Translations under genes and position numbers: made by a program
Notes under the pieces: generated by a model
Told to the model about the DNA's origin: nothing
Seen by the model: the letters and a program-made list of their open reading frames with translations, nothing else
Database searches by the model: none
Shown here: positions 27,883 through 37,321 of the stretch, piece by piece
Layout: each line of letters begins with the position of its first letter
How positions within the stretch are numbered: the stretch's first letter is position 1
From: Caulobacterales bacterium
Lineage (GTDB): Bacteria > Pseudomonadota > Alphaproteobacteria > Caulobacterales > Caulobacteraceae
Length of the DNA: 64,000 bases
Direction of reading: 5' to 3'
Assembly: GCA_017302105.1 (NCBI GenBank)
Contig: JAFLCS010000001.1
Coordinates: 496,001 to 560,000, forward strand

Positions 27883-28104
27883 CTAGCGGCCCAGGGCGCG
27901 ACGCGCCCATCCAAAGATAATCCAGGCCAGCCAGGCCAGACCCAGGATCCCGACCACGCCCGCGGCCGTCGCCACCGGCATGGCACCATCGAACCGCGCC
28001 GACAGGATCATCGGCACCAGCCAGCGCACCAGCACGACAAGCAAGCCGACCCAGCCGGCGATGAGGCCGACCAGGATCAGGGCGATGCGTGCTTCACGGT
28101 CCAT
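27883..28104 (-). CDS. Small two-helix membrane protein
   Basis: 73 residues with two long hydrophobic helices (about 7-34 and 45-66) joined by a short loop and ending in RRALGR. It lies 9 bases upstream of the SPFH gene on the same strand, so it may be part of that complex. No family assigned. Confidence 0.7.
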   Translation of the reverse strand: MDREARIALILVGLIAGWVGLLVVLVRWLVPMILSARFDGAMPVATAAGVVGILGLAWLAWIIFGWARRALGR

Positions 28105-28161
28105 GGCGTCTCCTGCGGGTGATCTAGGGGCAGGCCGAGCGCCTTGGCAACCGAAAGGCGA

Positions 28162-29352
28162 CTAGACCAGCTCCACCGCCATGGCCACGGCCTCGCCGCC
28201 GCCGATGCACAGGGAGGCCACGCCGGTCTTCTTGCCGCGCGTCTGCAGCGCTCCGAGCAGCGTCGCCATCACCCGCGCCCCCGAGGCACCGATGGGATGG
28301 CCGAGCGCGCAGGCGCCGCCGTTCACATTCACCTTGTCGTGGGGGATGCCCATCTCCTGCATGGCGATCATCGGGACCACGGCGAAGGCCTCGTTGATCT
28401 CCCAAAGGTCGACGTCCTCGACCGACCAGCCGGCCTTATCCAGGGCCTTCTGCATGGCCGGGACCGGGGCGGTGGTGAACAGGGCCGGCTCATGGGCGTG
28501 GGCCGCGTGGGCCACAACGCGCGCGACGATGGGCAGGCCCAGCTCCTTGGCCGTCGACTCGCGAGTCATGACCAGGGCTGCAGCGCCGTCCGAGATCGAC
28601 GACGCGTTGGCGGCGGTGATGGTGCCGTCCTTGGCGAAGGCGGGCTTCAGGGTCGGGATCTTGTCGGGGCGGGCCTTGCCGGGTTGTTCGTCGACCGAGA
28701 CGGTCTCGGAGCCCTTGCGGGTGACGACCTCAACCGGGGTGATTTCGGCCTCGAAGGCGCCCGAGGCGATGGCGGCGTTGGCCCGGGCCAGACTCTCGAT
28801 GGCGTAGGCGTCCTGTTGTTCGCGTGTGAACTGATACTGGCCGGCCGAATCCTCGGCGAAGGCGCCCATCAGCTTGCCGGGCGTATAGGCGTCCTCCAGC
28901 CCGTCCATATACATCGTGTCGACGATGACATCGTGGCCAATGCGGGCGCCGCCGCGGTGCTTGTTCATGACGTAGGGGGCGCCTGTCATGCTCTCCATAC
29001 CGCCCGCGACGATGACGTCGGCGGCGCCGGCTTTCAGCGCATCATGGGCCATGATCGCAGCCTGGAGGCCCGAGCCGCACATCTTATTGAGCGTCGTCGC
29101 CTCGACGTTCTGGCCCAGACCAGCTCCCAGCGCCGCCTGACGCGCTGGGGCCTGACCCAGGCCCGCCGGCAGGACACAGCCCATGAAGATCTGCTCGACC
29201 TTGTCGGCGGCGACACCCGCGCGCTCGACCGCCGCCTTGACCGCCTGGGCGCCCAGCTCGGTCGCCTTGACACCGGACAGGGCACCCTGGAAGCCGCCCA
29301 TCGGCGTGCGCGCAAAGGAGACGATGACGACGGGGTCGTTAGCCTGGGTCAT
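28162..29352 (-). CDS. Acetyl-CoA acetyltransferase (thiolase)
   Basis: 396 residues. Thiolase motifs are complete: active Cys in NKMCGSGLQAA (about C92), NEAFAVVPMIAMQE, GGACALGHPIGASGAR with the catalytic His, and the second Cys in LCIGGGEAVA. It joins two acetyl-CoA or cleaves acetoacetyl-CoA and longer ketoacyl-CoAs. PhaA or AtoB-type activity cannot be separated from sequence. A GAGG lies 9 bases before the ATG. Confidence 0.95.
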   Translation of the reverse strand: MTQANDPVVIVSFARTPMGGFQGALSGVKATELGAQAVKAAVERAGVAADKVEQIFMGCVLPAGLGQAPARQAALGAGLGQNVEATTLNKMCGSGLQAAIMAHDALKAGAADVIVAGGMESMTGAPYVMNKHRGGARIGHDVIVDTMYMDGLEDAYTPGKLMGAFAEDSAGQYQFTREQQDAYAIESLARANAAIASGAFEAEITPVEVVTRKGSETVSVDEQPGKARPDKIPTLKPAFAKDGTITAANASSISDGAAALVMTRESTAKELGLPIVARVVAHAAHAHEPALFTTAPVPAMQKALDKAGWSVEDVDLWEINEAFAVVPMIAMQEMGIPHDKVNVNGGACALGHPIGASGARVMATLLGALQTRGKKTGVASLCIGGGEAVAMAVELV

Positions 29353-29424
29353 GGGGAGATGTCCTCAAGGATGTTGCTGGCGGCGATATAGGCGCTGGGA
29401 TCGCGTCCGTCACCCGCAGGCCGA

Positions 29425-30279
29425 TCAGAGAATCTTGCGCCGCTGGCGGGCTAGGGCGATTGGCGTGCCGTCCGCGCCCCAGCACACACAGTCATCCAGC
29501 GTCCATCCCAGGCCGAGATCCAGAAGGGAGAACTCGAAGAAGGCCCAGCCGTCCGGACACAGCTCCGGCGTCGGATCGGTCAGGATGTCGTACCGAAGGT
29601 CCACCGAGGTCATCATCGGCGGCGACGTGAAGGCCGTCCAGGCTGGCGGATACAGGGCGTCCAGCAGGAAACAGAGCCGATCCGCGTCCAGTGGGGCTCC
29701 ATCCGTCGTGCGCATCCACAGCCGTTCGACGACCGGCTTGCCGATATTGCCGCCCAGGAAGTTGGGGCCGGATTCATAGACATAGTCGACGTGCCGGGTG
29801 AACCAGGGCGAGAGGGGGCTGTCCATCTGACGTCCCTGGGCCGCCAGGGCCGCGCGTAACGGCGGCGCTTTCGTTAGCGGGGTCAGAACGACTGTCTCGG
29901 AATCAACGCCCCAGGTTCCGGCGGCGTGCAACGCTGGGCGATCACCCTGGCCGGCTTCGACAGCTGTATAGGCGACACGGCGGCCCCCCCTCAGCTTGCG
30001 GGGCCGCAAGGTCACGTCCTGGTCGAAGCGGGCGGCGGCCAGGAACTGGACCGACAGGCTTCGCAGCGGCACCTTCAGATCGAGGCCCTGGCGCATGGCG
30101 CGCGCCGCCAGAGCGGCCATCAGCCCACCGAAGGGCGCGCCGGCTTCCGGCGGTCCGGCCTGGGGTCCGTTGGAAAAGGTGCCGGTCAAGAAGGCACTCA
30201 GTGCGTCACCTTCGACGCGTAGGTCCAGAGCCTGATCAAGGGTCTGATCGGTGACCGGAAAGGAAACGGGGTCAAGCAT
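29425..30279 (-). CDS. Double hot-dog acyl-CoA thioesterase (TesB-like)
   Basis: 284 residues from ATG 30279; an upstream in-frame start adds 15 residues without family character. Two hot-dog halves: the first with NGPQAGPPEAGAPFGGLMAALAARAM and LKVPLRSLSVQFLAAARFDQDVTL, the second with FTSPPMMTSVDLRYDIL and a DDCVCWGADGTPIALARQRR ending. These match the type II thioesterase layout, though the Asp/Thr/Gln triad was not mapped. Its place after the thiolase gene suggests acyl-CoA metabolism. Confidence 0.82.
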   Translation of the reverse strand: MLDPVSFPVTDQTLDQALDLRVEGDALSAFLTGTFSNGPQAGPPEAGAPFGGLMAALAARAMRQGLDLKVPLRSLSVQFLAAARFDQDVTLRPRKLRGGRRVAYTAVEAGQGDRPALHAAGTWGVDSETVVLTPLTKAPPLRAALAAQGRQMDSPLSPWFTRHVDYVYESGPNFLGGNIGKPVVERLWMRTTDGAPLDADRLCFLLDALYPPAWTAFTSPPMMTSVDLRYDILTDPTPELCPDGWAFFEFSLLDLGLGWTLDDCVCWGADGTPIALARQRRKIL

Positions 30280-30453
30280 CGCACTCGCTTGAAGAAAGAC
30301 GGGCGGCGACGCAAGCGCCGCCACCCGAGTTGGCAGGTTGGCGACGATGCCGGATCGGGAGATTCGAGATCGTAGCGATTAGAAACTTACTGATCTGAGT
30401 TCGGAATCGCAACCCACTTGCCAAATGGCTGACGGAAGGTCACTTTCAGAGCC

Positions 30454-30945
30454 ATGGGACGCACCGCCGACTATTCCGACCAGAGCTGTTCGATCGCCGC
30501 TACCCTCGAGGTCATCGGAGATCCCTGGACCCTGCTGGTCATCCGTGATGCCTTCAAGGGCATCAGCCGCTTTGAGCAATGGCAGGAGCGTCTGGGCGTG
30601 GCGCGCAATGTTCTGGCCTCACGGCTCAAGACCCTGGTGGCGCATGGGGTGCTGGAGCCGCGCCAGTATTCGGCCCGACCACCGCGCAATGAATATGTCC
30701 TGACCCAGAAGGGCAAGGACCTGGCCGATGTCCTGGTGACCATGCACGCCTGGGGGGCCAAGCACCTGTACGGGGACATGGAGGCGGGGGTGATCTTCAA
30801 GCACATCCCTTGCGGCCAGCAACTTCAGCCCCGCGTGGCCTGCGACTGCTGTGGCGAGATCGTCAAACGCAGCGACATCGAGATGATCGTTCTGCAGGAT
30901 CGACCGACCGTCGGCGAGATTCTGGCCAAGGACGAGGCGGCCTAG
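30454..30945 (+). CDS. HxlR-family winged-helix regulator with C-terminal Cys cluster
   Basis: 163 residues. The HxlR domain is seen as CSIAATLEVIGDPWTLLVIRDAFKGISRFEQW followed by GVARNVLASRLKTLVAHGVLE. After the domain, a C-terminal extension contains C120, C130, C132 and C133 (HIPCGQQL, then ACDCCGEIV), which could hold a zinc or sense oxidants. It is divergent from the thioesterase gene across 174 bases and may regulate the thioesterase-thiolase pair. Confidence 0.9.
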   Translation: MGRTADYSDQSCSIAATLEVIGDPWTLLVIRDAFKGISRFEQWQERLGVARNVLASRLKTLVAHGVLEPRQYSARPPRNEYVLTQKGKDLADVLVTMHAWGAKHLYGDMEAGVIFKHIPCGQQLQPRVACDCCGEIVKRSDIEMIVLQDRPTVGEILAKDEAA

Positions 30946-31036
30946 CGACGGCCTCGGCCCCACCGGGTATCGGCGGCTGTCCGCATTCCGGAGCGACCTC
31001 CGTTCTTCCCGCTGATACAGGTCGGGAGCGCGCAAC

Positions 31037-33586
31037 ATGATCAGGCTGAAAACGGGGCTCGCTTCGAGCGCAGCGATACTGGCCGTTCTGTCGTTCGGGG
31101 CGTCCGCGCAGGCCCAACCTCAATCGTCGGCGAGCATACGGGTGTGGCAGGGCGAGCAGCCCTGGGCGCAGTGGAGTCTCCCATCGGCTGAAAGTCGCTA
31201 TGTCAGCGCCGCCCCGCGGAACGCCGCTGAAACGGCGCGGATCGAGGCGGCCGCAGATGCGATCCTGGCCGACTATCCCCAGGCCGCTCGTCCGTTCGGT
31301 CTCTACAGCTGGAATGTCGCGGCGACATTCCAGCCGCCGCAGGCCGGCCCAGATCGCAATATCGCCATCATGATCCGGATGCGCGACGACACCGAAGCCT
31401 TTGCCGGGGCCTGCGGTATGCAGGGCCTATCGGAATACATGACGGTTCCGGCGGCCTGGTTCGACACGCCGCGGTCAGACACCTGGATCAACGCCTATCC
31501 TGAACTGTCGCTGGCCATGGCCATTGGCTGGCGACAGGTGGGCCACTACTGCGCTGAGCGGCTGAATATCCCGGCCCGTCTGCCCACGGAGGCGCAGCGC
31601 AGCCCGACGCCGCTGGCTCTCAACAACCTGGGCTCGGCCCTTGGGTTCTGGGCGTTGTTGGGTCAACCGACCCGCGACGGAGATGTCTGGGACGCCCAGA
31701 CCGTTGGCCGGATCCTGGATCGGATGGGGGTTCAGCAATTTTCCGACAGTTCGGATTTCGACACGCCGACGGGTCTGGCCAGGCGGGTCGGCGGGCTTCG
31801 GCGTGTGGATCGTCCGTTGTTCTCGATGGGACCCGACGCCGGGACCGACGCCTGGGTCTGGTATTACGCAGGGATGTCGCGGGACTGGGCCTTCCTCGCG
31901 CCACTTCTCGCCAGCGCGCCGGCGTCAGACACCGATTCCGCCCTGCGATCCTGGTTCGACGCCGCCCTGCGTCAGTCCAGCGACCCGGCTCTGGGTCTGG
32001 ACCGAGGCCTGGCCGTTCTGAACTGGAACGATCTGAGCGCGGACTGGCAGTCCGAGCCGGATCTTCGCGGTCGGGGCGTCTTCCGCCGCGACGTCTGGCA
32101 GGAAGCGATGGTCAGCGCAAACGGCGAGCCGGGGTGTGCGCCGGTCATCTTGTCCCAGGCCGACGCCGCCGTTGAGCTGAACCTCGATGTCGCTGAGGCG
32201 GCGGCCAACTGCCTGGTTGTGTCCTGGACCGGGCCGCGACCAGACACGGATCTGCCGCCGACCTTCTCGATCGTCGCCAGCGCGCGCGGCGTCGACGCTG
32301 ACGGCCTGGACGCCCTGCACCTGTCGGCGGACCAGAACTGGGAGGCGGCACCTTCGCGGCGCTCGAGCGGGGAGGCGTCCGCAGACGCGGATCGCACGGT
32401 TCCCATCATACGTCCGGGCCTGGTAGTGGAGGACGCCCGCAGCCGACAGGCCGTCAAAACCTGGGAAGTCATCTTTCGCCCCGATGAGGTCTTTGGCGAC
32501 GACCGGATGACGCTGGTTTTCACCAATCTGCACCCGGATGGAGACGGCCGGACCCGCCCTATGGACCTGGACCTCACCATCGGATCCGGCGCCCATGAAG
32601 CGCGTCAGGCGCTGAGGGGGACGATGCTGCACGAAGACGGCGATCCGTGCCGCGACCAGCAACAGCTGCCGCTCAATGTGGCCTCGACCCATGAGATGCC
32701 CGCCCTCGCCTTCCAGGCGGCGGCGCTCGATGCCGAGGACTTTTCCATCGAGGGGCATATGCTGGCGGTGGGCGCGCGGGACCTGCTGCGCGAGATGAGC
32801 GATTGCGGGCGGGTTCAGCTGGCCCTGTTCACGGCCACTGTCCCCAGCGCGCCGGCCGGCTCACCGTCCGCCGTGTGCCAGGCGCGCATGACCCAGATGG
32901 CGGGCCTGGGCGCCCAGGCCATGGCCGCCGCCCAGAGCGGGTCCATGGGCGGATTGGGTGACCTTCAACCCCGCCAGATCACCTTCAGCCTGACCCCGCG
33001 CGGGCCGATCACCGGGCCCGGAACCTACCCGGCTGATGCGTCGGTCGGCTATGAGGACCTGGGTCTCGAACAGCGCGGCATGACCTTGCCCAGCAGCCAC
33101 CATGGCGAGGGCTCCATTACCGTGGTCGCGGCGGGGCCGGGCCTGTTGAGAATTCGCTATGAGGCCCGCTTCGAGCCGGCGCAGTGTGTGGCGCATCTAT
33201 CGGGAACGATCTCCGGCGATCTGGAAGCGGTGGTCGCCTTGCCGCTCGCAGGAGCGTCGCGACGGGAGATCATCGCGCCCCGCGCCGTTGAACTGATCGG
33301 AGATCGGCGCTGGATGCAGTTGCCGGCCGCTACGCGCCGCGAGATGGAGCGGGAGCCCCGTCGTGGAGACCACGAGCCGGCTCAGGCGCCGTCTGGCCCG
33401 GCGACGACGTCCTCGACAATTGCCGGGCTGGGGCAGTGCGGGCTGTCGCCGGAGGAGGTGCGATCAGTCCTCCAGGACTTCGCCCAGCAGCTTCCCGCCG
33501 AGGTGAGGGCGGAGCTTCTGTCGCAGATCGCGGCGGACCCGGATGCGGCCCGGATCATGGCCTGTACAATCCGCGAAGGCGGTTAG
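31037..33586 (+). CDS. Large exported protein of unknown function
   Basis: 849 residues with a signal peptide (cleavage after ASAQA, about residue 26). No domain recognised. The N-terminal third contains Trp/Ala-rich segments and a SRDWAFLAPLL region of helical-repeat look; the middle contains strand-rich text with several cysteines (EPGCAP, AANCLVV, EDGDPCRDQQQ); a Pro/Ser/Thr linker near residue 780 leads to a short C-terminal helical part (LSPEEVRSVLQDFAQQL) bounded by Cys. Periplasmic or secreted location is inferred. RBS GGGAGCGC precedes the ATG. Confidence 0.85.
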   Translation: MIRLKTGLASSAAILAVLSFGASAQAQPQSSASIRVWQGEQPWAQWSLPSAESRYVSAAPRNAAETARIEAAADAILADYPQAARPFGLYSWNVAATFQPPQAGPDRNIAIMIRMRDDTEAFAGACGMQGLSEYMTVPAAWFDTPRSDTWINAYPELSLAMAIGWRQVGHYCAERLNIPARLPTEAQRSPTPLALNNLGSALGFWALLGQPTRDGDVWDAQTVGRILDRMGVQQFSDSSDFDTPTGLARRVGGLRRVDRPLFSMGPDAGTDAWVWYYAGMSRDWAFLAPLLASAPASDTDSALRSWFDAALRQSSDPALGLDRGLAVLNWNDLSADWQSEPDLRGRGVFRRDVWQEAMVSANGEPGCAPVILSQADAAVELNLDVAEAAANCLVVSWTGPRPDTDLPPTFSIVASARGVDADGLDALHLSADQNWEAAPSRRSSGEASADADRTVPIIRPGLVVEDARSRQAVKTWEVIFRPDEVFGDDRMTLVFTNLHPDGDGRTRPMDLDLTIGSGAHEARQALRGTMLHEDGDPCRDQQQLPLNVASTHEMPALAFQAAALDAEDFSIEGHMLAVGARDLLREMSDCGRVQLALFTATVPSAPAGSPSAVCQARMTQMAGLGAQAMAAAQSGSMGGLGDLQPRQITFSLTPRGPITGPGTYPADASVGYEDLGLEQRGMTLPSSHHGEGSITVVAAGPGLLRIRYEARFEPAQCVAHLSGTISGDLEAVVALPLAGASRREIIAPRAVELIGDRRWMQLPAATRREMEREPRRGDHEPAQAPSGPATTSSTIAGLGQCGLSPEEVRSVLQDFAQQLPAEVRAELLSQIAADPDAARIMACTIREGG

Positions 33587-33601
33587 GCTCAGCCGTCGAC
33601 G

Positions 33602-34162
33602 TCAGGACCGGGCCTCATCCGCCCTTTCCTGCCCCCGCGCCGCCTTGCCGAACAGCGCGGCCGACGTCAGCCACAGGGCGGTGGCGACGCCGCAGAAGAC
33701 CAGCACGAAGGCTTCGGCCTGAAGAGCGACCAGGCCGCTCAGTACCTGGGCCGCGGCCGTGGCCATCAGCACCCAGCGCATACGCGACGCCTTGAACCCG
33801 ACCAGGGGTGCGCCGATCAGGGCCACCCCGATGACGCCGAAGAAGATCAGGTTGATGGGATTGTCCTCATCGCCGACGATGCCGACCGCCAGATTGGCCC
33901 AGGTGATCACAAATGCGGTGCCCAGGGCGATGATGACCCCCCCGCGATAGGCCCAGCTGCCGGTCAGGCGGCTGGTCAGTTCGACGATGGCTCCCGGCAC
34001 GATCAGCATGATCGCCCAGAACACGTGGTCAGAGGTCGTCCACTGAACCTCGTCGGTGAACTGTTTGGCGATCAGCGGCAACAGCCAGATAGCCAACAGA
34101 CCGCCCCACATGACAAGGCGAAGGATCGTATCGAGGCGGCGGGGTTGAACGGGGGTCGTCAT
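33602..34162 (-). CDS. Multi-pass membrane protein of unknown function
   Basis: 186 residues from ATG 34162, with about six hydrophobic segments (LVMWGGLLAIWLLPLIA, FWAIMLIVPGAIVEL, GGVIIALGTAFVITWANLAVG, INLIFFGVIGVALIGAPLVGF, LMATAAAQVLSGLVALQ, VLVFCGVATALWLTSAALFG). No signature motif. It is divergent from the CadC-like gene, sharing an 87-base intergenic region, so it may be its target. Confidence 0.75.
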   Translation of the reverse strand: MTTPVQPRRLDTILRLVMWGGLLAIWLLPLIAKQFTDEVQWTTSDHVFWAIMLIVPGAIVELTSRLTGSWAYRGGVIIALGTAFVITWANLAVGIVGDEDNPINLIFFGVIGVALIGAPLVGFKASRMRWVLMATAAAQVLSGLVALQAEAFVLVFCGVATALWLTSAALFGKAARGQERADEARS

Positions 34163-34249
34163 TTGCGTTTGCTCCGGGTTCGGGTGACACACGGACCCTG
34201 ACCTCATCGCCGATGAGGGGCATGAGCGGCGTCTGAGGAATCGCTGAAA

Positions 34250-35308
34250 TTGACCCACCCCTATCGTTTCGGCGACTTCGAGCTGGATGTGGCCAACCGG
34301 CGGCTCTCGCGGGATGGACAGGCGGTCGAGCTGAGCGCGCGCTACTTCGACGCCCTGGCCCTGATGGTGTCCGAGCCGGGCCACCTGATCACCAAGGATC
34401 GCTTTCTTGACGAGGTCTGGCGCGGCGTGCCGGTGACCGATGAGGCCCTGACCCAGTGCGTGCGGTCGCTGCGCCGCGCACTGGGAGACGAGGCCGGTCG
34501 CCCCCGCTTCATCGAGACGGTCCCCAAACACGGCTATCGCTTCGTCGCGCCCGTCGAGAACGGGCACCGGCACCCAGCTGCGGTGGCGGACGGATCGGTG
34601 CCAACGCCTGTCTCCGGCTTGGCGCAAGCCTGGCGGCTGGCCCTGGCGGGCACCGCAGGCGGGGCGGTCGCAGGTGCTGTCGGAGGCGTGATCTATGGAT
34701 TCCTGGCGGCCGGCGATCCGCTCCAGCCCGGTCTTGGCTCCGGGTCCATCGTGATCGTCCTGACCTGTGTAACCATCCTGGTGGCCGCAACGGGGGCAGC
34801 GGGCGTGTCGGTCGGCGTCGCCGGTGCCGACCTCTTGGCCAAGCGGCCCGGGCCCTGGCGGATCGTCGGCGGTGCCCTGGGGGGGATGATCGTAGGGGCC
34901 GTCGTCAAGGTCCTGGGCCTGGACGCCTTCTCATTGCTGTTGGGGCAGGCTCCCGCGGCGATCACCGGCGGTGGCGGTGGTCTGGTGTTGGGTGCGGCCG
35001 TCGGTGTCGGGGCCTGGCTGGCCAGCCGCTCCGGTGTGTCGCTGCGCCGCGCCGTGTCGTCGGCGGGCCTGATCGGAGCGGTGGCCGGCGTGGCATTCAG
35101 CCTGATGGGGGGGCACCTGTTCGGTGGCAGCCTGGATCAGTTGGCCCAACAGTTCGAACCCTCGCGGCTCAGCCTGGACGGCGTTGGCCGTCTGTTTGGC
35201 GAAGACGGCTTCGGCTGGACCGCCCGGGCCGTTACCAGCGCACTGGAGGGACTCCTGTTCGGTGCCTGCCTGACTGGAGCGATGGGGTTGGCGGGTCGCC
35301 GGAGCTGA
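34250..35308 (+). CDS. CadC-like regulator: OmpR-type winged helix fused to a membrane domain
   Basis: 352 residues from TTG at 34250 (no ATG fits; AGG lies upstream). Residues 1-102 form an OmpR/PhoB winged helix (YRFGDFELDVANRRLSRDG, LSARYFDALALMVSEPG, VTDEALTQCVRSLRRALGD, KHGYRFVAPV). The rest is a Gly/Ala-rich hydrophobic domain with about six to eight membrane segments and no periplasmic sensor domain. Membrane-bound regulators of this shape contact DNA from the membrane. The signal is unknown. Confidence 0.87.
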   Translation: MTHPYRFGDFELDVANRRLSRDGQAVELSARYFDALALMVSEPGHLITKDRFLDEVWRGVPVTDEALTQCVRSLRRALGDEAGRPRFIETVPKHGYRFVAPVENGHRHPAAVADGSVPTPVSGLAQAWRLALAGTAGGAVAGAVGGVIYGFLAAGDPLQPGLGSGSIVIVLTCVTILVAATGAAGVSVGVAGADLLAKRPGPWRIVGGALGGMIVGAVVKVLGLDAFSLLLGQAPAAITGGGGGLVLGAAVGVGAWLASRSGVSLRRAVSSAGLIGAVAGVAFSLMGGHLFGGSLDQLAQQFEPSRLSLDGVGRLFGEDGFGWTARAVTSALEGLLFGACLTGAMGLAGRRS

Positions 35309-35311
35309 ACC

Positions 35312-37249
35312 CTAGTCCCTGACGTACTGGTTCAGGAACTCCAGATAGGCCTCTTGTGCGGTGATGCGGTTCTCGCGGCGCTGGAAGCCGTGGCCCTCGT
35401 CGGGGAAGACGACGTATTCGACCGGCGTGCCGTTGGCGCGGACGGCGGCGACCAGTTCGTCGCTCTCGATCTGCAGCACGCGCGGGTCGTTGGCACCCTG
35501 GACCACCAGCATCGGCCGTACGATGTTGCCGGCGTGGAACAGGGGCGAGATCGCCCGATGCCGCTCGGCGTCGGTGGCCGGATCGCCCATTTCGTCGAAC
35601 AGCGCATCGCGCTGGGCACCCCACCAGGCCGGAATGGATTCCAGCGTCCTGACCCAGTTGGTCACGCCGAAGATGTTGATCCCGGCTTCAAAGGCCTCGG
35701 GATGGAACGCCAGGGCAGCGGCCGTCATGTAGCCGCCGTAGGAGCCCCCCATCACCGCGACCTGATCATCCGCGACCCAGTCCTGATCGCGCAGCCACCG
35801 ACCACCGGCGACGATGTCGCGCAGATCCGCCTCGCCGTGGGCCCGGTCATCCATGTGGAAGAAGGTCTTGCCGTAACCCGACGAGCCGCGATTGTTGGCC
35901 AGAAGCACCGCGTAGCCGTGGTTCACCAGATGCTGGACCATGGCCGAATAGCCGCGCCGGCTCTGACCGCCGGGTCCGCCGTGAACAAAGACGACGGCCG
36001 GAACCGGCGTCTCGGCCGAGGCCCCGTGCGGACGATAGAGCACGCCCGGGATCATCACCCCGCCCTCGCCCGCGTAGCGGACGATGGTGGCCTCCACGAG
36101 TTGACCTTCGTCGATCTCGGGATTGAGGGCGTGGGTCAGGCGCTGCGCCTGTCCTGTCGCGAGATCGGCGACGAAAATGTCGTTGGGTGAGGTGTCTGAG
36201 GCGACCGAGAAGGCGATGGCGCTTTCGTCGTCGTTGAAACGGATACCGCCGAGATCGCCCGCCGGCACACCTGTCAGGCTGACCGCCTGGCCGGTGGTGG
36301 TGTCGGTGATGGTGACGTCGGTGGAGGCGTCAGCGTTCAGGGCGTGGATCTGATAGCGACCTGACGGGCTGTAGCTGACGTACATGACGTCCCAGTCGGC
36401 CTGGATCAGGGGAGAGACGGCGCCGGTGGCCAGATCGCGGCGCCAGGCCTGGTTCCATTCGCCGTGCTCATTGGTGGCGAAGATCAGGGCGGCGCTGTCC
36501 GGCGTGAAGCCGTAGGAGCCATAGGCGATATCGCCCTCATGGGCGGTGATCAGCTCGGGCGTGCCCGAGCCCTGCAGATCGACCAGATAGATGTCGCTGT
36601 CGGCTGAGGTGTTCGGCTTGTCGATGACCACCCAGCGCCCGTCCGGCGATACGCCTGAGGGGAAGTAGTCACCCGGGTTCTCGAACAGGACGCGGCCCTG
36701 GAGGGTGGCGGTGTCGAAGGCCAGGATGTCGAAGGCTTCGGCATTGCGGCCATTGGAGGTCAGATACAGGGTCTGGCCATCGGCGGACCAACCGAGGAAG
36801 TCGGCCTTCAGACCCTCACCCGGCGTGAGGTCGACGACTGTGCCGTCTTCGTTGCGGACATAGACATGGTCCAGCTCATCGCCGCCCTGGTCGTGGGTGA
36901 ACAGCACCCGGCCATCGTTCGGAAAATAGGAGGCGGCAAAGGTGGCGTTGTCGCTCGACTGGGTCAGGGCGACGGGTTCGCCGCCGGCGATGGGTTGGGC
37001 GTAAACGTTGAACACGCCCGACGCGTCGGAGTTGATCAGGACGTGCGCCCCGTCCGGTGAGAAGGCGTAGGCACCGGGCGAGGCCATGCCGAAGCTGGTG
37101 GTCTGGAAGAACTGGGCGGCGCTGTAGGTCTGATGGGCGGCGGCCTGGTGATCCGCGTGATGGCCCGCGTGCCCATCCTGGGCCAGGGCGACAGACGCCG
37201 GCATGGCGGCCAACAGGGCGAGAATCGAAACGGCGGCGGCGCGGTGCAT
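35312..37249 (-). CDS. S9-family prolyl oligopeptidase-like peptidase, exported
   Basis: 645 residues from ATG 37249, preceded by GAGGAGAG; this start gives a clean signal peptide (HRAAAVSILALLAAMPASVALAQ), while an in-frame start 48 bases upstream would mask it. A His-rich segment (HAGHHADHQ) follows, then a WD40-like beta propeller (SPDG and SADGQTL blades) and the peptidase domain: VFVHGGPGGQS, nucleophile GGSYGGY, Asp in GANDPRVL and His in DEGHGF. It trims short peptides outside the cytoplasm. Confidence 0.93.
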   Translation of the reverse strand: MHRAAAVSILALLAAMPASVALAQDGHAGHHADHQAAAHQTYSAAQFFQTTSFGMASPGAYAFSPDGAHVLINSDASGVFNVYAQPIAGGEPVALTQSSDNATFAASYFPNDGRVLFTHDQGGDELDHVYVRNEDGTVVDLTPGEGLKADFLGWSADGQTLYLTSNGRNAEAFDILAFDTATLQGRVLFENPGDYFPSGVSPDGRWVVIDKPNTSADSDIYLVDLQGSGTPELITAHEGDIAYGSYGFTPDSAALIFATNEHGEWNQAWRRDLATGAVSPLIQADWDVMYVSYSPSGRYQIHALNADASTDVTITDTTTGQAVSLTGVPAGDLGGIRFNDDESAIAFSVASDTSPNDIFVADLATGQAQRLTHALNPEIDEGQLVEATIVRYAGEGGVMIPGVLYRPHGASAETPVPAVVFVHGGPGGQSRRGYSAMVQHLVNHGYAVLLANNRGSSGYGKTFFHMDDRAHGEADLRDIVAGGRWLRDQDWVADDQVAVMGGSYGGYMTAAALAFHPEAFEAGINIFGVTNWVRTLESIPAWWGAQRDALFDEMGDPATDAERHRAISPLFHAGNIVRPMLVVQGANDPRVLQIESDELVAAVRANGTPVEYVVFPDEGHGFQRRENRITAQEAYLEFLNQYVRD

Positions 37250-37321
37250 GGGAGCTCTCCTCAAACGGTTCGTCATTCTGAGGTCGCATCCAAGCATTTC
37301 GGATGCAAAAAATCTCCCTGA

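Noticed and set aside
28144-29391. Long frame opposite the thiolase gene
   Set aside because: Shadow of a well-supported thiolase; composition reflects the complementary strand.
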